From: Lachnospiraceae bacterium
GTDB taxonomy: Bacteria > Bacillota > Clostridia > Lachnospirales > Lachnospiraceae
NCBI GenBank assembly: GCA_910576385.1
Contig: CAJTIR010000017.1
Location: forward strand, 1-64,000
Length of the DNA stretch: 64,000 bases
Reading direction: 5' to 3'
Below the pieces are notes generated by a model. It made no database searches, was not told the DNA's origin, and worked only from the letters and a program-made list of their open reading frames with translations. This document shows positions 18,733-27,213 of this stretch, one piece after another. A program made the position numbers and the translations under genes. Every line of letters begins with the position of its first letter. Within the stretch, counting starts at the first letter, position 1.

Positions 18733-18826
18733 GTTCAAGTGGAAGTTTAGGGTGTGCTTTTAAGTACATAATTAAAATTTTGATTTTTGGTTTATACCAC
18801 AATTATTTTATAAGGAGGAATGCCTC

Positions 18827-20137
18827 ATGAAGATCTTAAAATTAACAGATGAGACAAGAAAAAATCTTTTAGAGGAGCTTCTAAAACGAAGTCCCAACAG
18901 TTATAAACAATATGAAGATAGTGTAAACACTATTATTGAAAAAGTGCGCAGTGAGAGAGATCGTGCTGTTTTCTCCTATACAAAACAGTTTGACGGCGCA
19001 GATATCAATGAAGAATCCATCAAAGTGACCCGCGAAGAGATTGAAGAAGCATATCATCTGGTAGATCTGAAGTTGATTGAGGTGATGAAGAAATCATTAG
19101 ATAATATTAGAATTTATCATGAAAAGCAGAGACAATATAGTTGGTTTGACAGCAGACCAGATGGCGTAATGCTTGGACAGAAAGTGACGCCGATTGCCAG
19201 AGTGGGGGTATATGTGCCTGGGGGAAAAGCGGTATATCCTTCTTCTGTATTGATGAATGTGCTTCCTGCAAAAGTGGCTGGTGTAGAAAAGATCGTAATG
19301 ACTACTCCCTGTAATAAAGAAGGTAAAGTAAATCCTGCTACTCTGGTCGCGGCAGAATTGGCCGGAGTAGATGAAATCTATAAAGTAGGCGGAGCGCAGG
19401 CAATAGCGGCACTAGCTTTTGGTACAGAGAGTATTCCTAAGGTGGATAAAATTGTTGGACCTGGGAATATCTATGTGGCGCTTGCCAAAAAAGCAGTATT
19501 TGGGCATGTGAGTATTGACTCCATTGCAGGACCAAGTGAGATTTTAGTGTTGGCAGATGAGACGGCAAATCCTAGATATGTGGCGGCAGACTTATTGTCT
19601 CAGGCAGAACATGATGAATTAGCAAGCGCGATTTTAATCACGACCAGCGAGGAATTGGCGCGGCAGGTTTCAAAAGAAGTGGAACAGTTTACGGCAGAGC
19701 TTTCCAGAAAAGAGATTATTGAGAAATCATTAGAAAACTATGGTTATATCCTGGTGGCTGAAAGTATGGCGGAGGCGATTGAGTCAGTCAATGAAATTGC
19801 TTCAGAACATCTGGAAATTTTGACGGCAAATCCATTTGAAACTATGATGAAGATCAAAAATGCTGGAGCAATCTTTCTGGGTGAATATGCCAGCGAACCA
19901 CTGGGAGATTATTTTGCAGGACCGAATCATGTACTTCCAACTAACGGTACCGCAAAGTTTTTCTCACCATTAAGTGTTGATGATTTTATCAAAAAATCAA
20001 GTATTATTTCATATTCTAGAGAGGCATTGGCGCCAATTTACAAGGATATTGTTCAATTTGCCACTTCTGAGCAATTGACGGCACATGCAAATTCAATTAA
20101 AGTCAGATTTGAAGACGAAATGAGAAACGAGGGATAA
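18827..20137 (+). CDS. hisD: Histidinol dehydrogenase
   Basis: A 436-residue zinc enzyme performing the two last NAD-dependent oxidations, histidinol to histidine. Family blocks are clear: VGVYVPGGKAVYPSSVLMN, YKVGGAQAIAALAFGT, KIVGPGNIYVALAKK and IDSIAGPSEILVLADE. The catalytic region SEHLEI and FAGPNHVLPT are also present. A TAAGGAGG site precedes the ATG. There is a 94-bp gap after hisG and only two bases before hisB. Confidence 0.97.
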   Translation: MKILKLTDETRKNLLEELLKRSPNSYKQYEDSVNTIIEKVRSERDRAVFSYTKQFDGADINEESIKVTREEIEEAYHLVDLKLIEVMKKSLDNIRIYHEKQRQYSWFDSRPDGVMLGQKVTPIARVGVYVPGGKAVYPSSVLMNVLPAKVAGVEKIVMTTPCNKEGKVNPATLVAAELAGVDEIYKVGGAQAIAALAFGTESIPKVDKIVGPGNIYVALAKKAVFGHVSIDSIAGPSEILVLADETANPRYVAADLLSQAEHDELASAILITTSEELARQVSKEVEQFTAELSRKEIIEKSLENYGYILVAESMAEAIESVNEIASEHLEILTANPFETMMKIKNAGAIFLGEYASEPLGDYFAGPNHVLPTNGTAKFFSPLSVDDFIKKSSIISYSREALAPIYKDIVQFATSEQLTAHANSIKVRFEDEMRNEG

Positions 20138-20139
20138 TA

Positions 20140-20733
20140 ATGTCAGCAGACAGAATTGCAAGACAGCATCGAAAAACAAAAGAGACAGATATCAGCCTTA
20201 CCCTAAATCTGGACGGATGTGGAACTACGCAGTTAGATACTGGGATTGGCTTTTTTGATCATATGTTAGATGGATTTGCGCGCCACGGCTTTTTTGACCT
20301 TAAAGTACAAGTTCAGGGGGATCTGATTGTAGACACGCATCATTCGATCGAAGATACTGGAATTGTTCTTGGAAATGCGATTCGTTTTGCTACAAAGGAT
20401 AAAAAGGGTCTGAAGCGTTATGGAAGCTGTATTTTGCCTATGGATGAGACGTTAGTTTTGTGTGCAATTGATCTCTGTGGCAGACCATATTTTTCCTTTG
20501 AAGGTGAATTTACAGCGGAGAGAATTGGGTATATGGAAACAGAGATGGTACGGGAATTTTTTTATGCAATTTCTTACAGCGCAGGGATGAATCTTCATAT
20601 GAAAATTTTATCGGGAATCAACAACCATCACATGGTGGAGGGACTTTTTAAAGCCTTTGGGCGCGCGCTGGATGAGGCTACTGGAAAAGATCCGAGAATT
20701 AAAGATATTATGTCGACGAAAGGTAGTTTATAG
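20140..20733 (+). CDS. hisB: Imidazoleglycerol-phosphate dehydratase
   Basis: A 197-residue stand-alone HisB dehydratase (no phosphatase domain) making imidazole acetol-phosphate. The repeated metal-binding motifs are visible: GFFDHMLDGFARHG, DTHHSIEDTGI, and INNHHMVEGLFKAFGRAL. Histidines of these motifs bind the manganese pair. The enzyme is coded two bases after hisD, so translation is probably coupled. The next step (HisC) is not encoded in this window. Confidence 0.97.
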   Translation: MSADRIARQHRKTKETDISLTLNLDGCGTTQLDTGIGFFDHMLDGFARHGFFDLKVQVQGDLIVDTHHSIEDTGIVLGNAIRFATKDKKGLKRYGSCILPMDETLVLCAIDLCGRPYFSFEGEFTAERIGYMETEMVREFFYAISYSAGMNLHMKILSGINNHHMVEGLFKAFGRALDEATGKDPRIKDIMSTKGSL

Positions 20734-20741
20734 GTGAAGTT

Positions 20742-22022
20742 ATGGAATACAAAAACCTAATTGCCACCATTTATTTAAAAAATGGCATGGCAGTAAAAGG
20801 GCCGGAAAATATGGAGTGTGCTGGAGACTGGAAAGAACTAGCGAAGGTATACAATGACAGCGGTGTGGATAAGCTTTATGTATTTGACCTAGCTGATACA
20901 GAGAAAGAACATGATATCAATTTACACACCCTCAAAGAACTGTGCCGTGTGATTGAGATTCCAATTTATGGTTTGGGATATATTCATCAACTGGAAGATA
21001 TTAAGAAGATTCTTTATTCCGGCTGTAAAGGTGTAATCTTGGACGGCTCAAAATATGATGTAATTCAGTTGGCAAGAGAAGGTTCCAGACGTTTTGGCAG
21101 AGAAAAAATGCTTATTTCTATGGAGAACGTTGATCTGATCTTTAAGCATAAAAAGGAAGTAGAAGAGCTGGTTCATAAATTGGTGGTTTTAAATGAGGAT
21201 ATTGTCAGCGCCTTGGAAAATATTATTGATATTCCTTTTAGCGTGATTGTGCCTGACTATAACACAAAGTGTTGGATTAGGATTTTAAAGAAAGATTCTG
21301 TCACTGGCATAGGAGGAGCCTATCTCAGCGATCCGCAGACGGACGTCATGAAGTTAAAAGTGCTTCTTGCCACGGAAGGTGTGGAAACTCGTAAATTTAA
21401 GTCCGCTATGTTGTGGTCAGACTTTAAATTAAATGCCGACGGCATGATACCAGTGATCGTACAGGATTATCAAACCTGTGAAGTATTGATGCTTGCCTAT
21501 ATGAATGAGGAGGCATTCTACACTACACTTGCTCTTGGTAAAATGACCTACTACAGCCGAAGCCGCAACGAGTTGTGGATTAAAGGAGAAACATCCGGTC
21601 ATTATCAATATGTAAAATCTCTGACGATTGACTGTGATAAAGATACAATCTTAGCCAAAGTATCACAAGTGGGCGCGGCCTGTCATACTGGAAATCCGAC
21701 TTGTTTTTTCCAGGAATTAGTGAAAAAAGAATATTCCAGTAAAACCCCTTTCAATGTGTTTGAGAATGTATATAGCACGATTGAAGACCGCAAACAGCAT
21801 CCTCGCGAGGGATCTTATACCAATGCTCTCATTGATAAGGGATTGGATCAGATCCTCAAAAAGATTGGAGAGGAAGCCACAGAGATTGTAATTGCTGCTA
21901 AAAATTCACAGACAGAGGATATTAAATATGAAATTTCAGATTTTCTCTATCATTTGATTGTACTGATGGTGGAGACCGGCGTTACCTGGGAGGATATTGT
22001 CGAGGAATTGAATCGGAGATAG
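20742..22022 (+). CDS. hisI: HisF-like pseudo-barrel fused to HisIE (PRA-CH/PRA-PH)
   Basis: A 426-residue fusion. Residues about 6-205 resemble the HisA/HisF beta-alpha barrel (NGMAVKG, VYNDSGVDKLYVFDLAD, GVILDGSKYDV). Residues about 222-330 are phosphoribosyl-AMP cyclohydrolase with zinc ligands in CDKDT and GAACHTGNPTCFF. Residues about 337-426 are phosphoribosyl-ATP pyrophosphatase with KIGEEATEIVIAAKN. Thus it performs steps two and three of histidine synthesis. In the barrel, the catalytic Asp of HisF (CLDVDNG) is Tyr11 (IYLKNG) and the second (AIDA) is Glu128 (SMEN), so that part looks inactive. True hisA, hisF, hisH and hisC are absent from the window and must be elsewhere if the pathway is complete. 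Confidence 0.9.
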   Translation: MEYKNLIATIYLKNGMAVKGPENMECAGDWKELAKVYNDSGVDKLYVFDLADTEKEHDINLHTLKELCRVIEIPIYGLGYIHQLEDIKKILYSGCKGVILDGSKYDVIQLAREGSRRFGREKMLISMENVDLIFKHKKEVEELVHKLVVLNEDIVSALENIIDIPFSVIVPDYNTKCWIRILKKDSVTGIGGAYLSDPQTDVMKLKVLLATEGVETRKFKSAMLWSDFKLNADGMIPVIVQDYQTCEVLMLAYMNEEAFYTTLALGKMTYYSRSRNELWIKGETSGHYQYVKSLTIDCDKDTILAKVSQVGAACHTGNPTCFFQELVKKEYSSKTPFNVFENVYSTIEDRKQHPREGSYTNALIDKGLDQILKKIGEEATEIVIAAKNSQTEDIKYEISDFLYHLIVLMVETGVTWEDIVEELNRR

Positions 22023-22109
22023 AGGCGTTTGAGCAGCGTAGCGGCAGAAATGAGAATTGATAAAGATCATATTGGTTTATACATTCCGATATGATTGGTG
22101 TTTTTAGTG

Positions 22110-22157
22110 GAGAGTATGAGATTTACATAACGTTTTTATGTAAATCTCACGCTCTCA
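22110..22157 (+). terminator. Hairpin terminator of the his operon
   Basis: A perfect 13-bp stem GAGATTTACATAA / TTATGTAAATCTC (22118-22130 and 22136-22148) with a 5-nt loop, extended by near-complementary GAGAGT and GCTCTC. It lies about 90 bp past the hisIE stop. The T-run after it is weak (CATTTTG). Confidence 0.65.
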
Positions 22158-22167
22158 TTTTGCGCTG

Positions 22168-22866
22168 ATGATTGAGCTTGCCAAAGAGTATGTGACTGGA
22201 ACAAGGGATTTCTGTCCTGGACTATGTTTGAAAACAGTTGTGCAGGGCTCTTACTCACAGCTTCCTTCGGTTTACGCCAAACAAATAGAATGGGCAAAAA
22301 GGGAAGGGTATGAAAACAATAATGTGTTGTATGAGGTATATGTAACAAATCTGGCAGAGGTTTCACAGGAAGACGAACTTGTTATGGAAGTTTATTATCC
22401 GGTTAGAAAGAGGATTTCAAAAAATTGTATTAAAGTGGGAAACAATTTGCTATTTGAAAGCAAAGAGGAGCAATTGGCATTTAACCAGTCTACGGATATT
22501 AATGGATGGGTAATAGACTCCACGGGAACTCATGCGGCAGGCTGGGGGCTTACACTTACACCTATGGATATGGCTAAGATTGGCCAATTATATCTGAATG
22601 GCGGTATTTGGGAGGAAAAGCAGATTATTTCCTTAAAATGGGTAGAGGACAGTACGATAGAACACAGCCGATGGAAAAAAGAAAATCTGTCCTATGGATA
22701 TCTATGGTGGGTAAATGAGGATGGTTATGCAGCTATGGGGAATGGCGGCAATGTCATTTATGTGAACACAAAGAAAAAACTGGTGATTTCAATTGCGGCA
22801 CTTTTTGTACCAAAAGCAGGGGATAGAATGGAACTGATTAAGAACTTTATTGAACCTAATTTATGA
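22168..22866 (+). pseudogene. Chimeric relic: GyrI-like domain joined to C-terminal half of a serine hydrolase
   Basis: An open frame of 232 codons that seems to be two broken genes in one. Codons about 20-80 (VVQGSYSQLPSVYAKQIEW, then LYEVYVTNLAEVSQEDELVM and VYYPV) look like the GyrI-like effector-binding domain found at the C-terminus of AraC or MerR regulators. From about codon 95 on it looks like the C-terminal half of a class C beta-lactamase-like hydrolase (GWGLTLTPMDMAKIGQLYLN, then YGYLWWVNEDGY). The hydrolase SxxK and YxN motifs lie in the missing half, so no catalysis is expected. An internal deletion between two neighbours would explain it. No good ribosome-binding site precedes the ATG. 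Confidence 0.7.
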
Positions 22867-22914
22867 GAAATACAAAGTTGGAAACGGGCATTTGAATCCT
22901 TATAGAGTTAAAGC

Positions 22915-22968
22915 AAGGTGCTGTCGCACTAACATTACAATTCATATTAGTGCGACAGCACCTTTTGA
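22915..22968 (+). terminator. Strong 18-bp hairpin, GCTGTCGCACTAA family
   Basis: A perfect 18-bp stem (AAGGTGCTGTCGCACTAA at 22915-22932, its complement at 22947-22964) with a 14-nt loop, followed by TTTTGATTTT. It can act as intrinsic terminator. A related sequence with the same GCTGTCGCACTAACAT core occurs at 43,401, interrupted there by another element. Confidence 0.8.
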
Positions 22969-22974
22969 TTTTGG

Positions 22975-23240
22975 CTAAATATTCAGCAGTTCTGCAATAT
23001 TGGAGAAGTTGATATATAGATCGTCAAATATAGTTACCTTGATAATGGAATCAAAAGAATACTGAACACTCACAATATTACTTTCAAAGTAGTTTACAGT
23101 AATAGTCTTTCTCCTAGGATCTACAATCCAGTATTCGCGTACGCCATAATTCTTGTAGTAGTAGAATTTACATATATAATCATCGGAAGAATTGTTTCTA
23201 GCTGTGGTTGAAATGCCAACGGCATAATATACATTTCCTT
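22975..23240 (-). pseudogene. Uma2-type endonuclease-like (DUF820) C-terminal relic
   Basis: Read on the minus strand, one frame gives about 87 residues: YYAVGISTTARNNSSDDYIC, then KNYGVREYWIVDPRRKTITV, and DLYINFSNIAELLNI before a TAG. The block YxxxGVREYWIVDP is the hallmark of the Uma2 family (PD-(D/E)xK restriction-like fold), found in many copies in bacteria, with no settled function. The N-terminal half with part of the active site is absent upstream, and no start codon with a ribosome-binding site is seen. It is a remnant, not a gene. Confidence 0.78.
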
Positions 23241-23470
23241 TCTAAATTATTTTGTAGGGTTTGATGCAGACTAACCTTTGCACTAACAGCAGATGTTTGT
23301 TGGATATGGTAAATTCTGACTGGTCAAAAGTGAAGACTGTAACAACAAAAAAATAGTAAGAAATTCAGACAAAAACAAATGAAAATGTATTAAGATTTTC
23401 TATAGCTATTTATCTTGAAAGACTGCATATTATAATACAAATCAGCTATAGCATAAAGGTAGAATAATAT

Positions 23471-24421
23471 ATGAAACGATGCATCCCATTGGAACCCGCT
23501 GCAGAAGCTGTCTGCAATCAAATCTCTGTTCCCCCGTTGATTTTTCAGATGCCGCCTGAGCAAGGCCGGAGAGTATTGGAGGAAGCGCAGAATATGCCAG
23601 TATATAAATACCCTGCTGACATATCTTCGGTTTGTATCAACACCGGAATGTGGGGCAGCATACCAGTATATTTTATTGCGCCTAAGGGTGAAATAATTAA
23701 AAATATCATATTTTATATTCACGGCGCTGGCTGGGTATTCGGCAGCTTTCATACACATGAAAAGTTAGTTAGAGAGCTTTCGGCAAGGACAAATTCTCTA
23801 GTCGTGTTCCCTGAATACACACGGTCGCCAGAAGCAAAATATCCGACTGCGATAGAACAGTGTTATTTTATCCTTTCCCATATGAAAAAAATCATTGGAG
23901 ATTGCTTTTCAGTGAACAATTGTACTACACTCTCAGTTGCTGGCGATAGTGTCGGCGGAAATATGGCAATTGCTGTGGCTCTGATGTCAGCGATGCGAAA
24001 CGGTCCTTGTATCCATAAGCTGCTGTTATATTATCCTGTAACGAATGCCTGTTTTGACACACCGAGCTACCGTCAATTTGCAGTGAATTATTATCTATAT
24101 CGGGAAGGGATGAAATGGTTCTGGCGGCAATATACAACTTCTATGGAGGAACGAAATCAGATAACTGCCTCTCCCCTTCGGGCAAGCTTAGATTGTCTGA
24201 AGTGTCTTCCTCAGACTATGATTATAAACGGCCAAGCAGATGTTTTGCGCAGCGAAGGAGAATCTTTTGGCGAAAAGCTCCGATGCGCGGGGGTAGAGGT
24301 AACTGCTTTGCGAGTACAGGGTACTATTCATGATTTTGTGATGTTGAATGCACTGGATCAGACACAGGCTTGTCGTACGGCGATGGATGCATCAACCGCA
24401 TGGATAAACCGTTTCAATTAA
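23471..24421 (+). CDS. Alpha/beta hydrolase, hormone-sensitive-lipase type esterase
   Basis: A 316-residue esterase of the HSL/acetyl-esterase (Aes) family. The oxyanion motif HGAGW is at residues 84-88. The nucleophile elbow is GDSVGG at 158-163, with Ser160. The acid is probably Asp in INGQADVLRSEG and the base His in GTIHDFVMLN. It probably acts on short-chain acyl esters in the cytoplasm; no signal peptide is seen. The neighbours are relics and DUF genes, so context gives no substrate. Base usage seems slightly richer in GC than its surroundings, consistent with acquisition, but this was not computed. Confidence 0.87.
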   Translation: MKRCIPLEPAAEAVCNQISVPPLIFQMPPEQGRRVLEEAQNMPVYKYPADISSVCINTGMWGSIPVYFIAPKGEIIKNIIFYIHGAGWVFGSFHTHEKLVRELSARTNSLVVFPEYTRSPEAKYPTAIEQCYFILSHMKKIIGDCFSVNNCTTLSVAGDSVGGNMAIAVALMSAMRNGPCIHKLLLYYPVTNACFDTPSYRQFAVNYYLYREGMKWFWRQYTTSMEERNQITASPLRASLDCLKCLPQTMIINGQADVLRSEGESFGEKLRCAGVEVTALRVQGTIHDFVMLNALDQTQACRTAMDASTAWINRFN

Positions 24422-24521
24422 AATGTAACGTAGGTATATTTTTATCATTCAAAAATTTGAAATAGTGCAAGTCTTGTAAATCAGTGATAATATTGTTGTC
24501 ATCTCTGACAATTATAATCAA

Positions 24522-24544
24522 AACCATCAGCTAAGCTGGTGGTT
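24522..24544. repeat. Hairpin AACCATCAGC-TAA-GCTGGTGGTT
   Basis: A 10-bp stem with one G-T pair and a 3-nt loop. Placement about 100 bp after the esterase gene fits a terminator, but the T-run is poor. Such hairpins also occur at ends of IS200/IS605-type elements, so this could be a remnant. No transposase is adjacent. Confidence 0.4.
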
Positions 24545-24709
24545 CTGATTTGGTTAAATATTCAGCTTTATCCTGTTTTTCTCTTAATTTCTGTAATTAT
24601 TATATCATAAAATGTCTGAAAATTCAAGACTAGTACTGATCTGCTGTGGGTGCTATACTCAATCAATAGATTATGTATCATTGGCATAAGTTACAAGAGG
24701 AGGATATGT

Positions 24710-25258
24710 ATGGGAGAAAAAAATCTGATGACTGTAGCATGGATGGAATTGATCTCAAAGCAGACAAAATTTACAGGATTGATGGAGACCAATCAATATT
24801 CTAAGGAATATGGGCTTACTTTGAGTGAAGAAGATGCCAAAGTGCTTCTTGCAGAGACGGGACATACTTTGCAGGAAGAAAGAAGGGTTGAATTTGGCCC
24901 TGGCGTCATGCCTCAAATTATCTGTGCATTTTGTGATTCTACGTATATTTCGCAGGAAGATTATGTGCAGACTTTGGTTCGTCTGCAGGAGATCTTTTTT
25001 CTGTATAAAAATGAAATGTTGGATGAAATCACAGATGAAGAACTGCTGAATTTTATGAAGGAACAGTTTGAAACTATTTGCTGTGGAGATCTGGATTATT
25101 TGGAAAATACCTGTCTGATGATTTTTTCCCAGGCAATCCGTGCAGGTTATCAGGGCTATCAGAGAAGCTGTGGAATGGGAGAGTACAACAAGTTTGATGA
25201 AGTGGAACGCTGGGATCATGAACTGTATTTGGAAGCATTGAGCGATTTATTGAGCTAA
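24710..25258 (+). CDS. DUF6323 family protein
   Basis: About 182 residues, no membrane segment and no known catalytic motif. The sequence begins MGEKNLMTVAWMELISKQT and has the pattern GLTLSEEDAKVLLAETGHTL and QEERRVEFGPGVMPQIICAFCDS-like blocks that I associate with the Lachnospiraceae DUF6323 family. The frame opens at 24650, but AGGAGG just before the ATG at 24710 fixes the start. It sits 11 bp upstream of a DUF6179 gene, a frequent partner. Function is unknown. The all-helical, acidic character suggests that the two proteins bind each other. Confidence 0.65.
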   Translation: MGEKNLMTVAWMELISKQTKFTGLMETNQYSKEYGLTLSEEDAKVLLAETGHTLQEERRVEFGPGVMPQIICAFCDSTYISQEDYVQTLVRLQEIFFLYKNEMLDEITDEELLNFMKEQFETICCGDLDYLENTCLMIFSQAIRAGYQGYQRSCGMGEYNKFDEVERWDHELYLEALSDLLS

Positions 25259-25269
25259 GGGGGAATGTG

Positions 25270-26136
25270 ATGAGTGCATATGGTATTACATTTGAGATGG
25301 AAGAACTAGTGCCGATTGTGGCACAATTAACCGAGCGTTTTACCGGATATGAGAGCACTTCTGTCACCTATGAGAAAGCAGAACAGCTTATGGGGGCTGT
25401 CCTTTATAGTATTCACGAATTTGAACAGACAAAAGGCTCTGGTCTGGTAGCTGAGGGTTTCACTGCCCAGGAAGCATATACACAGGGATGTGGCTTGCTG
25501 AAGGCAAAAATGGAACAGACATTGGAACAATACAATCAGCAAATCCTCCATTTTGATGCTTTTGAAAATCTTTGTCTGAAGGATTTGATTTATCAAGGGA
25601 TTCCTGAATTTTTTAAGTGGTACGATCCGATCTATAATCCACAAAATACTATACTAACGCTAGATTATCCGCTAATGACTAGTCTTGGAGAAGTTTGCGG
25701 GATTGACGCCATTTCCCAATATCTGAATTATATCTGGATGGAACAGCAGTTTTTGGGCAAATTGCAGCGCGAATATATTATCGCAGTACTGGAAGCATAT
25801 CATCCTCAGCATGAGGAACTGATAGAAAATCTATGTAGTATCGTGTTCACAAATTTGATGGGACATATGTTGTTACAGAAACCTTTACAAGATGGTTACT
25901 TTCAGAGTGAAGATTATGAAAGACTGTTGGATCTGTTACATGGATATGATAATATTTACCCTTTGTTAAAAAAGATTGCAGAAACATTTTTTGCACAATA
26001 TTTTAGTGAAAATCAGGAGATATTACAGTATTTTTTGCCAGAAATTTCTAATTTGGCGGTGCGTCTTCAACATGCAATGGAAAATAATTGTTTGTTCCAT
26101 ATTTTTCCAGGAAGGTTAAATATGGGACCGCAATGA
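25270..26136 (+). CDS. DUF6179 family protein
   Basis: About 288 residues, mostly helical and acidic, no signal peptide or membrane segment. It begins MSAYGITFEMEELVPIVAQL and includes WYDPIYNPQNTILTLDYPL and the GIDAISQYLNYIWMEQQFLG stretch. It is the usual partner of DUF6323 and follows it by 11 bp with AAGGGGG before the start; GTG at 25267 is an alternative start one codon earlier. No catalytic residues stand out. The two proteins together are an uncharacterised pair; the family name is from memory and should be confirmed. Confidence 0.62.
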   Translation: MSAYGITFEMEELVPIVAQLTERFTGYESTSVTYEKAEQLMGAVLYSIHEFEQTKGSGLVAEGFTAQEAYTQGCGLLKAKMEQTLEQYNQQILHFDAFENLCLKDLIYQGIPEFFKWYDPIYNPQNTILTLDYPLMTSLGEVCGIDAISQYLNYIWMEQQFLGKLQREYIIAVLEAYHPQHEELIENLCSIVFTNLMGHMLLQKPLQDGYFQSEDYERLLDLLHGYDNIYPLLKKIAETFFAQYFSENQEILQYFLPEISNLAVRLQHAMENNCLFHIFPGRLNMGPQ

Positions 26137-26258
26137 CGACAGATGTAAATCGGAGTTGTCTTTCTTTCCTTTCGTGGGATTCCCAATAGTTACAAAAAAC
26201 ATGCATTTTTTATATAATATTGTACTAAAATAGAACAAAGCTATTTTAGGAGTGTCAT

Positions 26259-26576
26259 ATGGTAAAATCATTGGAAGAATCCGCTGCAGAACGCAGAAGT
26301 TACATTGAACAGGCCCGTGCTGCCTTTCAAAATCCAGTACAGGGGCGTAATCAGGAATATCAAAAAGAGGAGCCGGTTGTCAGTTATTCTACATTTGGAA
26401 TACGTATTGTGATTGCTGTGCTCTTATTTGCAGCTTTTATCTATTGTGACCAGGAAAAAATTACCTTTCAGGGTTTTGGAACACAAGATCTAATCAAGCA
26501 GATTAAGTGGAATCCACTTCCCACAGAAGAATTGGAAAAGCTGCTGAAAGATGTAGAGATCACAAATACACCTTAA
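26259..26576 (+). CDS. Small single-pass membrane protein of unknown function
   Basis: A 105-residue protein with a charged N-terminal part (EESAAERRSYIEQARAAFQN), one membrane helix at about 47-65 (FGIRIVIAVLLFAAFIYCD) and a short outside tail. The region upstream has a likely -10 (TATAAT at about 26,214). No family was recognised. It is followed by a truncated acetyltransferase. Confidence 0.55.
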   Translation: MVKSLEESAAERRSYIEQARAAFQNPVQGRNQEYQKEEPVVSYSTFGIRIVIAVLLFAAFIYCDQEKITFQGFGTQDLIKQIKWNPLPTEELEKLLKDVEITNTP

Positions 26577-26601
26577 TATTTTTGCTGGCAAATCGGCAAA
26601 T

Positions 26602-26961
26602 CAGAGAAAAGGATATGGAAAAGCATTGTTGGAAAGATCCTTTGAACTGGCCAGAGATCTGGGTTATGATACAATTGTTATTTTTGGACATCCAGGAAAT
26701 TACGTGAGTCGGGGATTTAAAAGCTGCAAAAAATATAATGTATGTTTATCAGATCATATGTTTCCGGCAGCAATGATTGTAAAGGTGCTGCAGGAGGATG
26801 CACTGGATGGAAGATTTTGGCGTTATCAGGAGAGTGAAGCTTTTCAATTTGATATGTCAGGATATGAGGAATTTGATAAAAATTTTGAGCAGTACATGCC
26901 AGAAGAAAAGCCCTGCCAGGAAGAATTTTATATCTTAAGCCATGCCCGTATTTTTGAATAA
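26602..26961 (+). pseudogene. 5'-truncated GNAT N-acetyltransferase
   Basis: The frame preserves motif A of GNAT enzymes (QRKGYGKALLERSFELARDL at about 26602) and motif B (DTIVIFGHPGNYVSRGFKS), followed by FPAAMIVKVLQEDALDGRFW typical of the YhbS-like group. The first half of the fold, including the beginning of the acetyl-CoA site (normally GPVAVLPEY before QRKG), is gone and the upstream codons (NIFAGKSAN) are unrelated. The only possible start is TTG at 26626, inside the acetyl-CoA loop. It is a remnant. Confidence 0.8.
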
Positions 26962-26970
26962 TTGTTTTAT

Positions 26971-27015
26971 AAAGTGTCCCATCTTCAGAAAAAAGATGGA
27001 GACACTTTATTTTTA
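26971..27015 (+). terminator. Intrinsic terminator
   Basis: Stem AAGTGTC-CCATCTT / AAGATGG-GACACTT with one bulge, followed by TATTTTT. It ends the small membrane protein/GNAT relic unit. Confidence 0.85.
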
Positions 27016-27213
27016 GAAAAAACATTATAAAATGGATGAAGAGATTTGCGATTTAGTTTTCTGATATAATACTCTCATAGCTTGTACAAAAAATGCTGTG
27101 CTTCCTTTTCCATACTGCGTATCATTGGCATCAATCACTTTCTTACAAGTTGATAAATTTTCTTATTCTTATTATAATAAAACCATGTGTATCAGGACAA
27201 CAGGAGGTATTTT

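Larger units (their letters stand above)
22867..23470. other. Relic-rich intergenic region
   Basis: About 600 bases between the chimeric relic and the esterase gene. It contains a strong hairpin (22915-22964), a minus-strand Uma2 relic (22975-23240), and about 230 AT-rich bases before the esterase in which nothing else was recognised. Confidence 0.6.

Noticed and set aside
24755-25219. Minus-strand gene opposite the DUF6323 gene
   Set aside because: It is the antisense shadow of a plus-strand gene with a clear ribosome-binding site; no family resemblance and unusual composition.
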